Of a stretch of 64,000 nt of DNA, positions 53,586-61,455 are shown in pieces. The notes under the pieces are model-generated. The model saw only the letters and a list, made by a program, of their open reading frames with translations, did no database searches and had not been told where the DNA came from. Source of the DNA: CAJQQY01 sp964564545 (lineage in GTDB: Bacteria; Bacteroidota; Bacteroidia; Chitinophagales; Saprospiraceae); the NCBI GenBank assembly GCA_964564545.1, contig CAZMBP010000115.1:110699-174698 (forward strand). Direction: 5' to 3'. Within the stretch, counting starts at the first letter, position 1; the number at the start of each line of letters is the position of its first letter. A program made the position numbers and the translations under genes.

Positions 53586-55475
53586 ATGAATTGCACCAAA
53601 TTAATTTTGTTTTTATTTCTATCCACTTTGTTCACTCAATGTGGAGAAGAAAACACTCAAACACCAAAAGAAGAAATGAATTCCATAGAAACAAAAAATC
53701 CACGAAAAGATGTCCATAGTTTTGCGCAACCTGAAAAAGCTAAAGCTAAACATCTCAATCTAAATTTAGAGGCTAATTTTGAGAAAAAAATATTATCAGG
53801 TTTTGCCGAATTTGAAATAGAAAATAATCAGGCGGATCAAATTATCTTCGATACTCGAAATTTGAATATCGAAAAAGTTACTCTTGGAGATGATGAAACT
53901 CCAACCTCTTTTAAAATAGGTGAGGAGAAAGAATTTTTAGGAAATCCTCTTGAAGTTGCAATTTCTCCTCCAACCAAAAAAGTAAAAATTTATTACTCCA
54001 CCAATCCAGATGCCGCGGCAGTTGATTGGTTAAACCCTCAACAAACTGCTGGAAAAAAACATCCATTTTTATTTACACAAGGCCAAGCCATTTTAACTAG
54101 GACTTGGATTCCATGCCAAGATTCTCCAGGAATCAGAATGACATATAATGCTACGATTAAAGTTCCTAAAGAACTTTTACCTGTGATGTCCGCAAGCAAT
54201 CCGACAGAGAAAAATGACTCTGGAATTTATGAATTTGAAATGAAACAACCGATTCCACCATATCTTATTGCTTTAGCAATTGGAGATATAGAATATGGAG
54301 AAATTGGCCCTCGAACTGCGATTTATGCTGAGCCAAGTTTATTGAAACCATCATTGTATGAGTTTGCGGATATGGAAAAAATGTTGATTGCTGCAGAAGA
54401 ATTGTATGGTGAATATTTGTGGGATCGATATGATGTAATAGTTCTTCCTCCAAGCTTTCCATTTGGAGGTATGGAAAATCCTAGGTTGACTTTTGCCACT
54501 CCAACCATTATTGCAGGAGATCGGTCTTTGACTGCTTTGATTGCTCATGAGTTGGCTCATTCTTGGTCAGGGAATTTAGTAACCAATGCTACTTGGAATG
54601 ACTTCTGGTTAAATGAAGGTTTTACGGTTTATTTCGAGAGAAGAATAATGGAAGCTCTCTATGGAGAAGAGTATGCAAATATGTTAGCTGTTTTGGGGTT
54701 TCAAGATTTAGAAGCAGATGTAAAAGATTTGGATGAAAAGGATACGCATCTTTTTTTAAATTTGGAGGGGCGTGATCCAGATGATGGAATGACAGACATT
54801 GCTTATGAAAAAGGAGCGTATTTTTTAATGATGTTAGAAGAGAAAGTTGGACGTGAAAAGATGGATGATTTTTTAAAAACTTATTTTAATAAACATCGAT
54901 TCCAAACCTTAACAACGGAGGAGTTTATCAAATATTTAAATGAAAATTTGATTGAAAAAAATCAAGTTGAAGTAGATATTGAAGAATGGATTTATGGACC
55001 AGGAATTCCAACAAATGTTACTAAGATTACTACTGAAAAATTTGCTGCAGTTGACAAAGTAGTTCAATCAATTAAAGAAAATTTTGATCCAAAAAAACTA
55101 ACGGTAACTGATGATTGGACAACTCACGAATGGTTACATTTTATTCGTCAGCTACCAACTGAAAATGAAAATGGATTGATGGAAAAATTGGATGATAAGT
55201 TTAATTTTTCAACTTCTGGAAATTCTGAAATATTAGCAGCTTGGTTTGAAATTTCGATTAAAAATGGATATTCTAACAATATACTTCCAAATATTGAAAA
55301 GTTTTTAGTTTCAGTTGGAAGGCGTAAATTTTTGACACCACTATATCGAGCATTTAAAGAAAATGAACAACTCGAAATTGCTCAAAATATTTATAAAAAA
55401 GCCAAACCAAATTATCATTCAGTCTCTACTCAAACGATGGATAAATTATTGTTTGAAGCGGAGCTGAAAGATTAA
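53586..55475 (+). CDS. M1-family aminopeptidase lipoprotein (LTA4-hydrolase-like)
   Basis: A lipobox (TLFTQC, Cys19) starts the 629-residue protein. The substrate-binding GGMEN lies in FPFGGMENPRLTFATP, and the zinc site HELAHSWSGN followed by the Glu in WLNEGFTVYFERR is complete. The C-terminal helical domain (about 480-625) matches leukotriene-A4-hydrolase relatives. It trims N-terminal residues from peptides, likely at the outer membrane or periplasm. It is a single-gene unit ended at 55499. Confidence 0.93.
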   Translation: MNCTKLILFLFLSTLFTQCGEENTQTPKEEMNSIETKNPRKDVHSFAQPEKAKAKHLNLNLEANFEKKILSGFAEFEIENNQADQIIFDTRNLNIEKVTLGDDETPTSFKIGEEKEFLGNPLEVAISPPTKKVKIYYSTNPDAAAVDWLNPQQTAGKKHPFLFTQGQAILTRTWIPCQDSPGIRMTYNATIKVPKELLPVMSASNPTEKNDSGIYEFEMKQPIPPYLIALAIGDIEYGEIGPRTAIYAEPSLLKPSLYEFADMEKMLIAAEELYGEYLWDRYDVIVLPPSFPFGGMENPRLTFATPTIIAGDRSLTALIAHELAHSWSGNLVTNATWNDFWLNEGFTVYFERRIMEALYGEEYANMLAVLGFQDLEADVKDLDEKDTHLFLNLEGRDPDDGMTDIAYEKGAYFLMMLEEKVGREKMDDFLKTYFNKHRFQTLTTEEFIKYLNENLIEKNQVEVDIEEWIYGPGIPTNVTKITTEKFAAVDKVVQSIKENFDPKKLTVTDDWTTHEWLHFIRQLPTENENGLMEKLDDKFNFSTSGNSEILAAWFEISIKNGYSNNILPNIEKFLVSVGRRKFLTPLYRAFKENEQLEIAQNIYKKAKPNYHSVSTQTMDKLLFEAELKD

Positions 55476-55498
55476 ATAACCATCTGAATTTTTCCAAA

Positions 55499-55536
55499 AA
55501 AAAAGTCCACCTCAAATTTTTGAGGTGGACTTTTTT
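55499..55536. terminator. bidirectional terminator
   Basis: AAAAAAGTCCACCTCAA (55499-55515) pairs with TTGAGGTGGACTTTTTT (55520-55536). It lies between the convergent M1 peptidase and sugar dehydrogenase genes. A short region of imperfect AACCGTT/CGTTAA repeats follows at 55548-55580. Confidence 0.9.
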
Positions 55537-55584
55537 ATGAAAAATAATTAACCGTTCATCGTTAATCATTCACCGTTAAAAAAA

Positions 55585-57426
55585 CTATTGCTTGATTATT
55601 TTTTTAACCACAGATCCTTCGTTAGATTTTAAATTTAGGTAATAAACGCCCTTGCTAAGTTTTTCTAAATCAAGACTTTGAGAGAACTTCTCCTGAATAG
55701 AAACTTTATTTTTAGAGAAAACTAATTTTCCATTCAAATCTAGAATTTCCAGCTCTAAATCAATTGAATTATTAACTGAAATTTCTAATAACATTTCTTT
55801 ATCAAATGGATTTGGTGTAATGGCAATTTCATTTAATGAAGGAATATTTTGAATGCTCGTCGTAACAGAAGTTACAGCAGAGGTATTGGTACAACCATTT
55901 CCACCAGTTACCACTACAGAGTAATTTCCTGATTCAAAAGCAGTATATGTATCACTTGTAGCCCCATTAATAATTTGTTCATTAAAATACCATTGGTAGG
56001 CAGAATAAGTATTAGGAGCAGTCAATAAGTTATCATTTACAGAAATAGTTGGGACAGGTGGAAGGGGTAAAGAGTTCACCGTAAACGATTCTGTTGAAGT
56101 ACATCCAGCATCATCCGTAATTGTAATGTTATAATTATCGGCAGCAAGGTTGTTAAAATCTAGATTAGGAGAAAAAGTATATGGAGGAGTTCCACCAGCG
56201 CCATCGATTTGTGCAATTCCATTGGTTTCCCCTTCACATGGTTCATTAGTAACATTAACTGAAACTGCTAATGAAGCACAAGCATCAGAAACCACTTTGT
56301 AAATTCGACCTTGTCCCATTCTGGCAAGATATAGCTCTCCATCAACATCTTCTCCAAAAGTAGAAATATCGTAATTAAAATCGGCCACTTCTTGACCTAC
56401 CCAGCCACCAGAACCATCAGGTGCAACAGTAAAAATTTCCCCGGTACAATAATCAGCAAAAATGTAAATCCCTTCCAAATCCGGATAATCTTCCCCTCGA
56501 TAAACAAAGCCACCAGTAACTGAACATGGCCCAGAAAACCCTGAATGTTGAACCTCATAAATAGGAGCTACATAATCTCCAGCCGAACCACAGTTGCTAG
56601 TATTTACGTTTCCATTTAGATGATTTCCTTCGTAGCATCTCCAACCATAGTTTTCTCCACCAGGACTATTAGCTGGTTGAAAATCAATTTCTTCCCAAGC
56701 ATTTTGTCCCACATCAGCAATCCAAAGATCACCTGTTTCTCGATCAAAGCTGAACCTCCAAGGATTACGCATTCCAATGGCCCAAATTTCATCTAGCACA
56801 TTTGCATCATTTACAAAAGGATTATCAGAAGGAACAGAATATGGAGAACCATTATCAATATCAATTCGAAGCATTTTACCTAAAAGTGATTGAGTATTTT
56901 GACCATAATTTTGAGGATCATTTCCACTTCCGCCATCACCCATACCTATGTATAAATATCCATCTGGCCCAAATTTAATACAGCCTCCATTGTGATTACC
57001 ATATGGTTGGTCAATCGTCATAATTATTTCCTCGCTGTCAGGATCTGCTAAATTAGGATCAGAAGAATCTCTTGAATACCGAGCCACAATTGTTTCTCCA
57101 CTATTATCTGTATAATTAACAAAGAAAAAACCGTTGTTCTGGTAGTCAGGATGAAAAGCTAAACCAAGCAGACCTTTCTCACTTTGACCACTTGTGTTGG
57201 CCACTTTTGAATCTATATCCAAGAAAGGAGTAAAGACTACAGCACCCGATTCATCAATTATTTTAATTCTTCCCGATCTTTCAACCACAAATAATCGATC
57301 ATCTCCAGCATTAGTAATATCAACAGGAGAAAGAAACCCTGTAGCATATTGCTCTAACTCGATTGTTTGAGCGAAAATGCATAAAGAAAAAAAACATAAT
57401 AAAAAGAGGGTAAATATTTTTTTCAT
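55585..57426 (-). CDS. secreted PQQ-type sugar dehydrogenase with SprB repeat and T9SS domain
   Basis: The Met at 57426 (MKKIFTLFLLCFFSLCIFAQ) gives a signal peptide; the longer frame to 57534 does not. The 613-residue protein holds a soluble glucose/sorbosone dehydrogenase-like propeller (about 25-375; DDRLFVVERSGRIKII, HNGGCIKFGPDGYLYIGMGDGG, WAIGMRNPWRFSFDRETGDLWIADVGQ). A SprB-type repeat follows (about 385-455), then an Ig-like PKD segment (about 465-520) and a type A T9SS sorting domain (about 530-613) ending VVKKIIKQ. It may oxidise sugars at the surface with PQQ, but some relatives are not enzymes. Confidence 0.9.
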   Translation of the reverse strand: MKKIFTLFLLCFFSLCIFAQTIELEQYATGFLSPVDITNAGDDRLFVVERSGRIKIIDESGAVVFTPFLDIDSKVANTSGQSEKGLLGLAFHPDYQNNGFFFVNYTDNSGETIVARYSRDSSDPNLADPDSEEIIMTIDQPYGNHNGGCIKFGPDGYLYIGMGDGGSGNDPQNYGQNTQSLLGKMLRIDIDNGSPYSVPSDNPFVNDANVLDEIWAIGMRNPWRFSFDRETGDLWIADVGQNAWEEIDFQPANSPGGENYGWRCYEGNHLNGNVNTSNCGSAGDYVAPIYEVQHSGFSGPCSVTGGFVYRGEDYPDLEGIYIFADYCTGEIFTVAPDGSGGWVGQEVADFNYDISTFGEDVDGELYLARMGQGRIYKVVSDACASLAVSVNVTNEPCEGETNGIAQIDGAGGTPPYTFSPNLDFNNLAADNYNITITDDAGCTSTESFTVNSLPLPPVPTISVNDNLLTAPNTYSAYQWYFNEQIINGATSDTYTAFESGNYSVVVTGGNGCTNTSAVTSVTTSIQNIPSLNEIAITPNPFDKEMLLEISVNNSIDLELEILDLNGKLVFSKNKVSIQEKFSQSLDLEKLSKGVYYLNLKSNEGSVVKKIIKQ

Positions 57427-57574
57427 GAAAATTTTATTTTGGGAAATCAAGATATTAAAGAATAGCACAATGTAGGGATTATTTGATTTTATGGTGAAAA
57501 AGCATGTGGAGTTTCTTTGTAAATTAGCTGGCAAAAAATTAATTGAAAAATATTAAAAAAAAAGATAAAAAAGG

Positions 57575-57606
57575 TTTGACTTTTGAAATAACTAAATATA
57601 TATTTG
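57575..57606 (+). promoter_or_regulatory. Bacteroidota-type promoter of the tRNA-Ser/tRNA-Pro operon
   Basis: TTTG (57575-57578) and TATATTTG (57599-57606), separated by 20 bp, match the Bacteroidota -33/-7 consensus (TTTG, TAnnTTTG) exactly. They lie 48 bp ahead of the tRNA-Ser start. Confidence 0.8.
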
Positions 57607-57653
57607 CACCGCATTTGGAAAACGATCCAAGTAACTTAAACATAAAATCACTC

Positions 57654-57745
57654 GGAGGAGTGGGAGAGTGGCTGAATCCACCGGTTTGCTAAATCGACGT
57701 ACTTGGAAACAGGTACCGCGGGTTCGAATCCCGCCTCCTCCGCCA
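57654..57745 (+). tRNA. tRNA-Ser (anticodon GCU)
   Basis: GGAGGAG pairs with CTCCTCC, the T arm is GCGGG-TTCGAAT-CCCGC and a long variable arm (GTACTTGGAAACAGGTAC) is present, as in serine tRNAs. The anticodon loop TTGCTAA gives GCT, reading AGC/AGU. One C-A mismatch lies at the base of the anticodon stem. CCA is encoded at 57743-57745. Confidence 0.9.
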
Positions 57746-57778
57746 GTTTTATAATAAATCATTCTTTCGAGAATGTAT

Positions 57779-57853
57779 CGGGGCATGGCGCAGTCCGGTT
57801 AGCGCACCTGCTTTGGGAGCAGGGGGCCCCAGGTTCGAATCCTGGTGCCCCGA
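57779..57853 (+). tRNA. tRNA-Pro (anticodon UGG)
   Basis: CGGGGCA pairs with TGCCCCG, the T arm is CCAGG-TTCGAAT-CCTGG, and the loop TTTGGGA gives anticodon TGG. CCA is not encoded. It lies 33 bp after tRNA-Ser, likely in the same transcript. tRNA genes like this are frequent integration sites for islands. Confidence 0.93.
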
Positions 57854-57891
57854 CAAACTACAACGCATTGATTATCAATGAGTTACGAAAT

Positions 57892-57923
57892 AAAAAGCGA
57901 ATCAGAAATGGTTCGCTTTTTTT
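57892..57923 (+). terminator. terminator of the tRNA operon
   Basis: AAAAAGCGAA (57892-57901) pairs with TTCGCTTTTT (57912-57921), followed by more T. Confidence 0.85.
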
Positions 57924-57926
57924 GTT

Positions 57927-57947
57927 GGTGTAAGCTATGGTGTAAGC
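57927..57947. repeat. two direct 9-bp repeats just past the tRNA operon
   Basis: GGTGTAAGC occurs at 57927-57935 and again at 57939-57947, with TAT between. They lie directly after the tRNA terminator, where an attachment site or the end of an old integrase gene could be. I see no matching copy elsewhere in the window. Confidence 0.4.
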
Positions 57948-58086
57948 AAAATTTGATTTATTTCGATTTTTCTATTTGTTTTCTATTTACTGCCACTTCA
58001 GATAGATTTAGAGATTCCTTTAACTCAAATATTGTTTTTTATGTATATTTTAGCATTTGAAATATATGTATACTTAATGCTTTAAT

Positions 58087-59157
58087 ATGATTGATATTGT
58101 AATCCTTTGTCCTGTAGAAGTTGAGTTTAAAATAATTCGGAAAATACTCATCAATTCTAAACCTACCCAGTATAAAAACCTATCCTTTGACTTTGGGCAA
58201 ATTAAGACAAAAAATAATAATTGGAATATTGCTGTAATTGAACCTGATTTAAATTTGAATTCATTTGGGCTAAAAGTAAATGAAGCCATTTCTACCCTAA
58301 ATCCAAAGTTTGTTTTTTTAGCTGGAATAGCGGGAGGAATTAAAGATCCAAAGATTGGAGATATTGTAATAGGAACTAAAGCCTATTTTTATGAAGGAGG
58401 AAAAGAAACCGCTCAAGGTTTTTTTGCTCGACCTCGAATCATAGAAAATAAGTCAAATGAATTATTGACAATTGCCAAAAGAATTACACGTGAGATAAAA
58501 CCATTAAATACTAATTTCCATTTTGGGGCAATTGCATCTGGCAATAAGGTTTTAGCTTCTTTAGATTCTCAATCAATTGAGATAATTAAAAAACACTATA
58601 ATGATACTCAAGCTCTAGAGATGGAGTCGTATGAGTTTGCTTTGGCTGCTTCCCGATTAGAAATACCTTATCTAAATATAAGAGGAATTTCAGATTTGAT
58701 TGATGGTAAAACAAAATCTGACTCTGAAGGAAATCAAAAAATTGCATCCAAGGAAGTTGCTAAATTTTTACATCAGTTAATTAGTAATTTGCCTAAGCCA
58801 ACCCAAAGGTTTCATTATATTCAAAAAGTAAATTTTGCTTCTAAAAAGTTTTCATTTTCAGAAACACGAAAGTTGGGTAAAGCTATCTTGAGTTTCAATG
58901 ATACTTTTATAGAAGTAAAAGAAGATGAGAATATCTATAGAATAGAAATTTTAGAATCAGTAGAATACATTAAAATGGGGGGTGATTTAAAACCCAATTG
59001 GGTTCGGGTTACCTTTTTTGAAGATGAAAAACTAGAAGAAAGATACTATTCAGAAAAATTATCATTTGATTTTGGGAATTGGATAGGAGGAAGTAAGAAG
59101 CTACTTGTCCAATTTGAAGAATTTAAGAAAAGACAATTAGTATTAAATTTCATCTAA
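58087..59157 (+). CDS. nucleoside phosphorylase-like (PNP/MTAN fold) protein with C-terminal extension
   Basis: Residues 1-235 match the purine-nucleoside-phosphorylase/MTA-SAH-nucleosidase fold: FVFLAGIAGGIKDPKIGDIVIGTKAYFYE, FHFGAIASGNKVLAS, the ME(S) motif of the nucleoside site in ALEMESYEFALAAS and the catalytic Asp in IRGISDLIDGKT. A C-terminal region of about 115 residues (235-356) has no recognised fold. PNP-like domains with added regions occur as effectors or sensors in several bacterial conflict systems as well as in metabolism. It converges with the next gene with a 4-bp overlap. Confidence 0.8.
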   Translation: MIDIVILCPVEVEFKIIRKILINSKPTQYKNLSFDFGQIKTKNNNWNIAVIEPDLNLNSFGLKVNEAISTLNPKFVFLAGIAGGIKDPKIGDIVIGTKAYFYEGGKETAQGFFARPRIIENKSNELLTIAKRITREIKPLNTNFHFGAIASGNKVLASLDSQSIEIIKKHYNDTQALEMESYEFALAASRLEIPYLNIRGISDLIDGKTKSDSEGNQKIASKEVAKFLHQLISNLPKPTQRFHYIQKVNFASKKFSFSETRKLGKAILSFNDTFIEVKEDENIYRIEILESVEYIKMGGDLKPNWVRVTFFEDEKLEERYYSEKLSFDFGNWIGGSKKLLVQFEEFKKRQLVLNFI

Positions 59158-59894
59158 AGACATTCATGTAATTGTGTCACTACCTTTTCTCTATTCTCCC
59201 ATAATAAATTTGAAATAGTATTCTGAAGTTTTTCTTTCGCCTTGACTAATTGACGGTCAGAAATATTTGTGGGTAATGAAATAATATTTCCACAACAACA
59301 AACTTTTCCATTCACTCTAATTTCAATTTCTCCACCAGAGTAAACATAAAGCCTTTCATAATCATCGGTTTTTTGAGTGAAATTTCCAATATGATCAACA
59401 GCAATTTCGTAATTTCCTTTCTTTTCTTTTTTCCAACCTGTTCTATTTTTAAAATAATCCACAAAAGATTTATCCCAATTCCAATAACCACTTGTTTTGT
59501 AAGTCCAAAGACGTTTGTCTGTGATTCCGTATTCCTTTGGTAGAATGGTACTGTCAATTGGAATTCTTTTGATTTTATTTGATTTCTTTTTTGGAGTAGT
59601 AATTTCTTTTTTTGGAATACTAAGTTTTAAATCAGCTTCTATCTTCGCATCAGGAAGTGGATTATCGTTTTTAGTTAATTCTACATGGTTATCTTTATCA
59701 ATTTTGATAATCGGTTTTTTTTCATTTAAAGAAGTGTGATTAGGGATGAAAAAAAATGAACAGCCTCCAAATAAGAGTAACAAAATAATTGTGAAAATGG
59801 GAGATAAAATTCCTTTCAAGGATAGGACTATCGTTACAAGAAATAAACCTCCAAGTATCCACGGTAAAATTTGTAAAAATGAAATTAACAACAT
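59154..59894 (-). CDS. two-helix membrane protein of unknown function
   Basis: Residues 1-50 hold two hydrophobic segments (SFLQILPWILGGLFLVTIVL and FTIILLLLFGGCSFFF), followed by a Lys/Asp-rich linker and a soluble domain (about 120-246). That domain has an aromatic-rich start (YGITDKRLWTYKTSGYWNWDKSF) and a CCCG motif near 197 that could bind metal or form disulfides. I do not recognise it. Its end overlaps that of the PNP-like gene by 4 bp, so the two mRNAs are antisense at their 3' ends. Confidence 0.65.
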   Translation of the reverse strand: MLLISFLQILPWILGGLFLVTIVLSLKGILSPIFTIILLLLFGGCSFFFIPNHTSLNEKKPIIKIDKDNHVELTKNDNPLPDAKIEADLKLSIPKKEITTPKKKSNKIKRIPIDSTILPKEYGITDKRLWTYKTSGYWNWDKSFVDYFKNRTGWKKEKKGNYEIAVDHIGNFTQKTDDYERLYVYSGGEIEIRVNGKVCCCGNIISLPTNISDRQLVKAKEKLQNTISNLLWENREKVVTQLHECL

Positions 59895-59958
59895 AAATTA
59901 AAAATCAAGTATTGGAAATTAAAATATTAATTTGCAAAAATACTGAATACCGCACACA

Positions 59959-60870
59959 ATGAATGAAAAAAACTATCAATCTATAATTAAACTCTCTATA
60001 CAGAAATTAATTTCTGAAAATGGTTATACTCAAGTTGAAATTTTCAAAAAATTCCAGCAGCTTGAAATTAGAGTCAGTAGGGCAAGTATCAGTAATTTTT
60101 GTAATGAAAAATATGGAAGTATATCCCTACTCCGTGAAACAGCTAGGGGATTTAAGTTAATAATGGAAAGAGAGCTATGTTTGACTTTTAATGAAAATGC
60201 TAACCAGTTTGAAAAAAGAAAAAATTGTTCTCCTCGTCCAATACTTATTGATAAAAAAATAATCACATCAGAGATAGAAATAAGACATCAACCGTATTCA
60301 ATTTTTGATGGGCGGATGGATGTTACCGATAAAGTTGAATTGTACCAAAAAGCTAAATACGAAATATTAGAAATTGGTCTTCGTCTTAAAAATTTTAGAT
60401 CATACTTTGAAGAAAAAAGAGAAAGTGCTTTTCTAGATCCATTAAAAAAAATATTGGAAAACGGTGTTAATTTCAAATGTTATGTGATTGATCCAAAAGG
60501 TAACTATGCAAGAAAATATATTGAAGATCGAGCGACGTCACAACCATCTGAAATTGAGTTACTTGAAGATATTCCAAGAATTACGACTGAATTGAGAAAT
60601 ATATTTATTCGAATAAATAGAGAGGGATACAATGGGAAAATGGAATTATATCAATATGATCATTTTCCATATTACCATTCAACAGTCATAGATGGAGGTA
60701 CTGAAAATGGAAATTTAAATATCGCACCATACCTCTACGGAATATCAAGAGCTAATACTCCTGTTATTCAACTTCAGCAGAAAAGTAATAAAGTTCTATT
60801 TAAAAAATACTGGAAATCAGTCAAAACCCTCGTTAACTCAAAGCAGGTTACAAAAATAATCTGCTCCTAA
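59959..60870 (+). CDS. HTH regulator with possible PLD-like sensor domain
   Basis: The N-terminal ~65 residues look like a helix-turn-helix (NGYTQVEIFKKFQQLEIRVSRASISNF). The C-terminal part (about 120-290) has strands and motifs reminiscent of PLD-like/DUF5919 domains: FKCYVIDPKG, YQYDHFPYYHSTVIDG and NIAPYLYGISRANTPVIQLQQKS. The His and Asp in YHSTVIDGG may be remnants of an HKD site. I infer a regulator that senses a small ligand or nucleotide; the match is weak and needs structure prediction. It is divergent from the membrane protein gene. Confidence 0.55.
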   Translation: MNEKNYQSIIKLSIQKLISENGYTQVEIFKKFQQLEIRVSRASISNFCNEKYGSISLLRETARGFKLIMERELCLTFNENANQFEKRKNCSPRPILIDKKIITSEIEIRHQPYSIFDGRMDVTDKVELYQKAKYEILEIGLRLKNFRSYFEEKRESAFLDPLKKILENGVNFKCYVIDPKGNYARKYIEDRATSQPSEIELLEDIPRITTELRNIFIRINREGYNGKMELYQYDHFPYYHSTVIDGGTENGNLNIAPYLYGISRANTPVIQLQQKSNKVLFKKYWKSVKTLVNSKQVTKIICS

Positions 60871-61026
60871 TTTCCCTTCTTTCGCTAATTTAAATTTCAT
60901 TTTATCTACGTAGTGCCAGATAGATTTTGTGTTTGCTTGTAAATGCAAATGGGCACTTCTATGCCTTGCCATTTCTCCCCAACTTTGGAATGAATTACAT
61001 AGGAAGCATCCTTTGTTATTGGTCAT
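60838..61026 (-). CDS. possible small zinc-finger-like protein
   Basis: This 62-residue frame has C-x2-C followed by H-x3-H spaced nearly as in a C2H2 zinc finger (CFLCN then ARHRSAHLH), and a protein-like composition. It overlaps the end of the plus-strand regulator gene by 33 bp. No RBS or family is recognised, so it may be a chance frame. Confidence 0.3.
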   Translation of the reverse strand: MTNNKGCFLCNSFQSWGEMARHRSAHLHLQANTKSIWHYVDKMKFKLAKEGKLGADYFCNLL

Positions 61027-61248
61027 TTTAAGTACTTATTTCATCTTGTAACAATTAATTTACGGAGTTAATTTCTAAAGAAAATTTCTTCCTCATTGTG
61101 TAGCTGAAAGGTTTAATCACCTATCCAGCCTTGCCAATCTATGTCTTTCGCCGAAGGCAAAATGTACTTACCGCTAGTGGCTATAGACACAAGCAAAAGG
61201 ACTTCTCGCCGCAGAAAATCTTTTTGTTAACCTTTTAATTTTTTTAAA
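61027..61248. other. gap with slightly GC-richer DNA
   Basis: The 222-bp gap between the putative zinc-finger frame and the peptide gene must hold the peptide's promoter. It includes GC-richer stretches such as CTTTCGCCGAAGGC and CTTCTCGCCGCAG that stand out from the AT-rich surroundings, but no stable terminator. Confidence 0.4.
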
Positions 61249-61407
61249 ATGAAAAATAATGATATTAATATTTCATTTGGTCAATTTGTAAGCAAGCAAT
61301 TAAATTCGAAACAAGCATCTCAAATCAAAGGAGGGAATGATGGAGGAAGTTCTCCTGGAGGAGATCCAGATCTAGGTGTAGTAGTAGTTGATGTAATTTT
61401 ACTATAA
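61249..61407 (+). CDS. double-glycine-leader peptide (RiPP/bacteriocin-like precursor)
   Basis: A 52-residue frame starts at 61249 after TTTTTTTAAA. The first 29 residues resemble the Bacteroidota leader type in which a helical, hydrophobic-spaced leader ends in L-n-x-x-Q-x-x-x-I-K-GG (here LNSKQASQIKGG at 18-29). Cleavage after Gly29 would release a 23-residue core that begins NDGGSSPGGDP and ends DLGVVVVDVILL. The core lacks Cys and aromatic residues and has only two Ser, so it is unlike classical lanthipeptides. No modification enzyme, C39 transporter or immunity gene lies adjacent. A strong terminator follows at 61421. It was too short to be listed among the longer frames. Confidence 0.6.
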   Translation: MKNNDINISFGQFVSKQLNSKQASQIKGGNDGGSSPGGDPDLGVVVVDVILL

Positions 61408-61420
61408 TTTTAAAATTAAT

Positions 61421-61455
61421 GGAAAGAGTACATTCAAGTACTCTTTTCATTTTCA
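61421..61455. terminator. bidirectional terminator after the peptide gene
   Basis: AAAGAGTAC (61423-61431) pairs with GTACTCTTT (61438-61446), followed by TCATTTTC. It lies between the peptide gene and the convergent helical-protein gene. Confidence 0.7.

Noticed and set aside
57592..57786. Minus-strand frame of 64 residues over the tRNA genes
   Set aside because: It lies across the tRNA-Ser and the tRNA promoter; the frame is a shadow of tRNA sequence.
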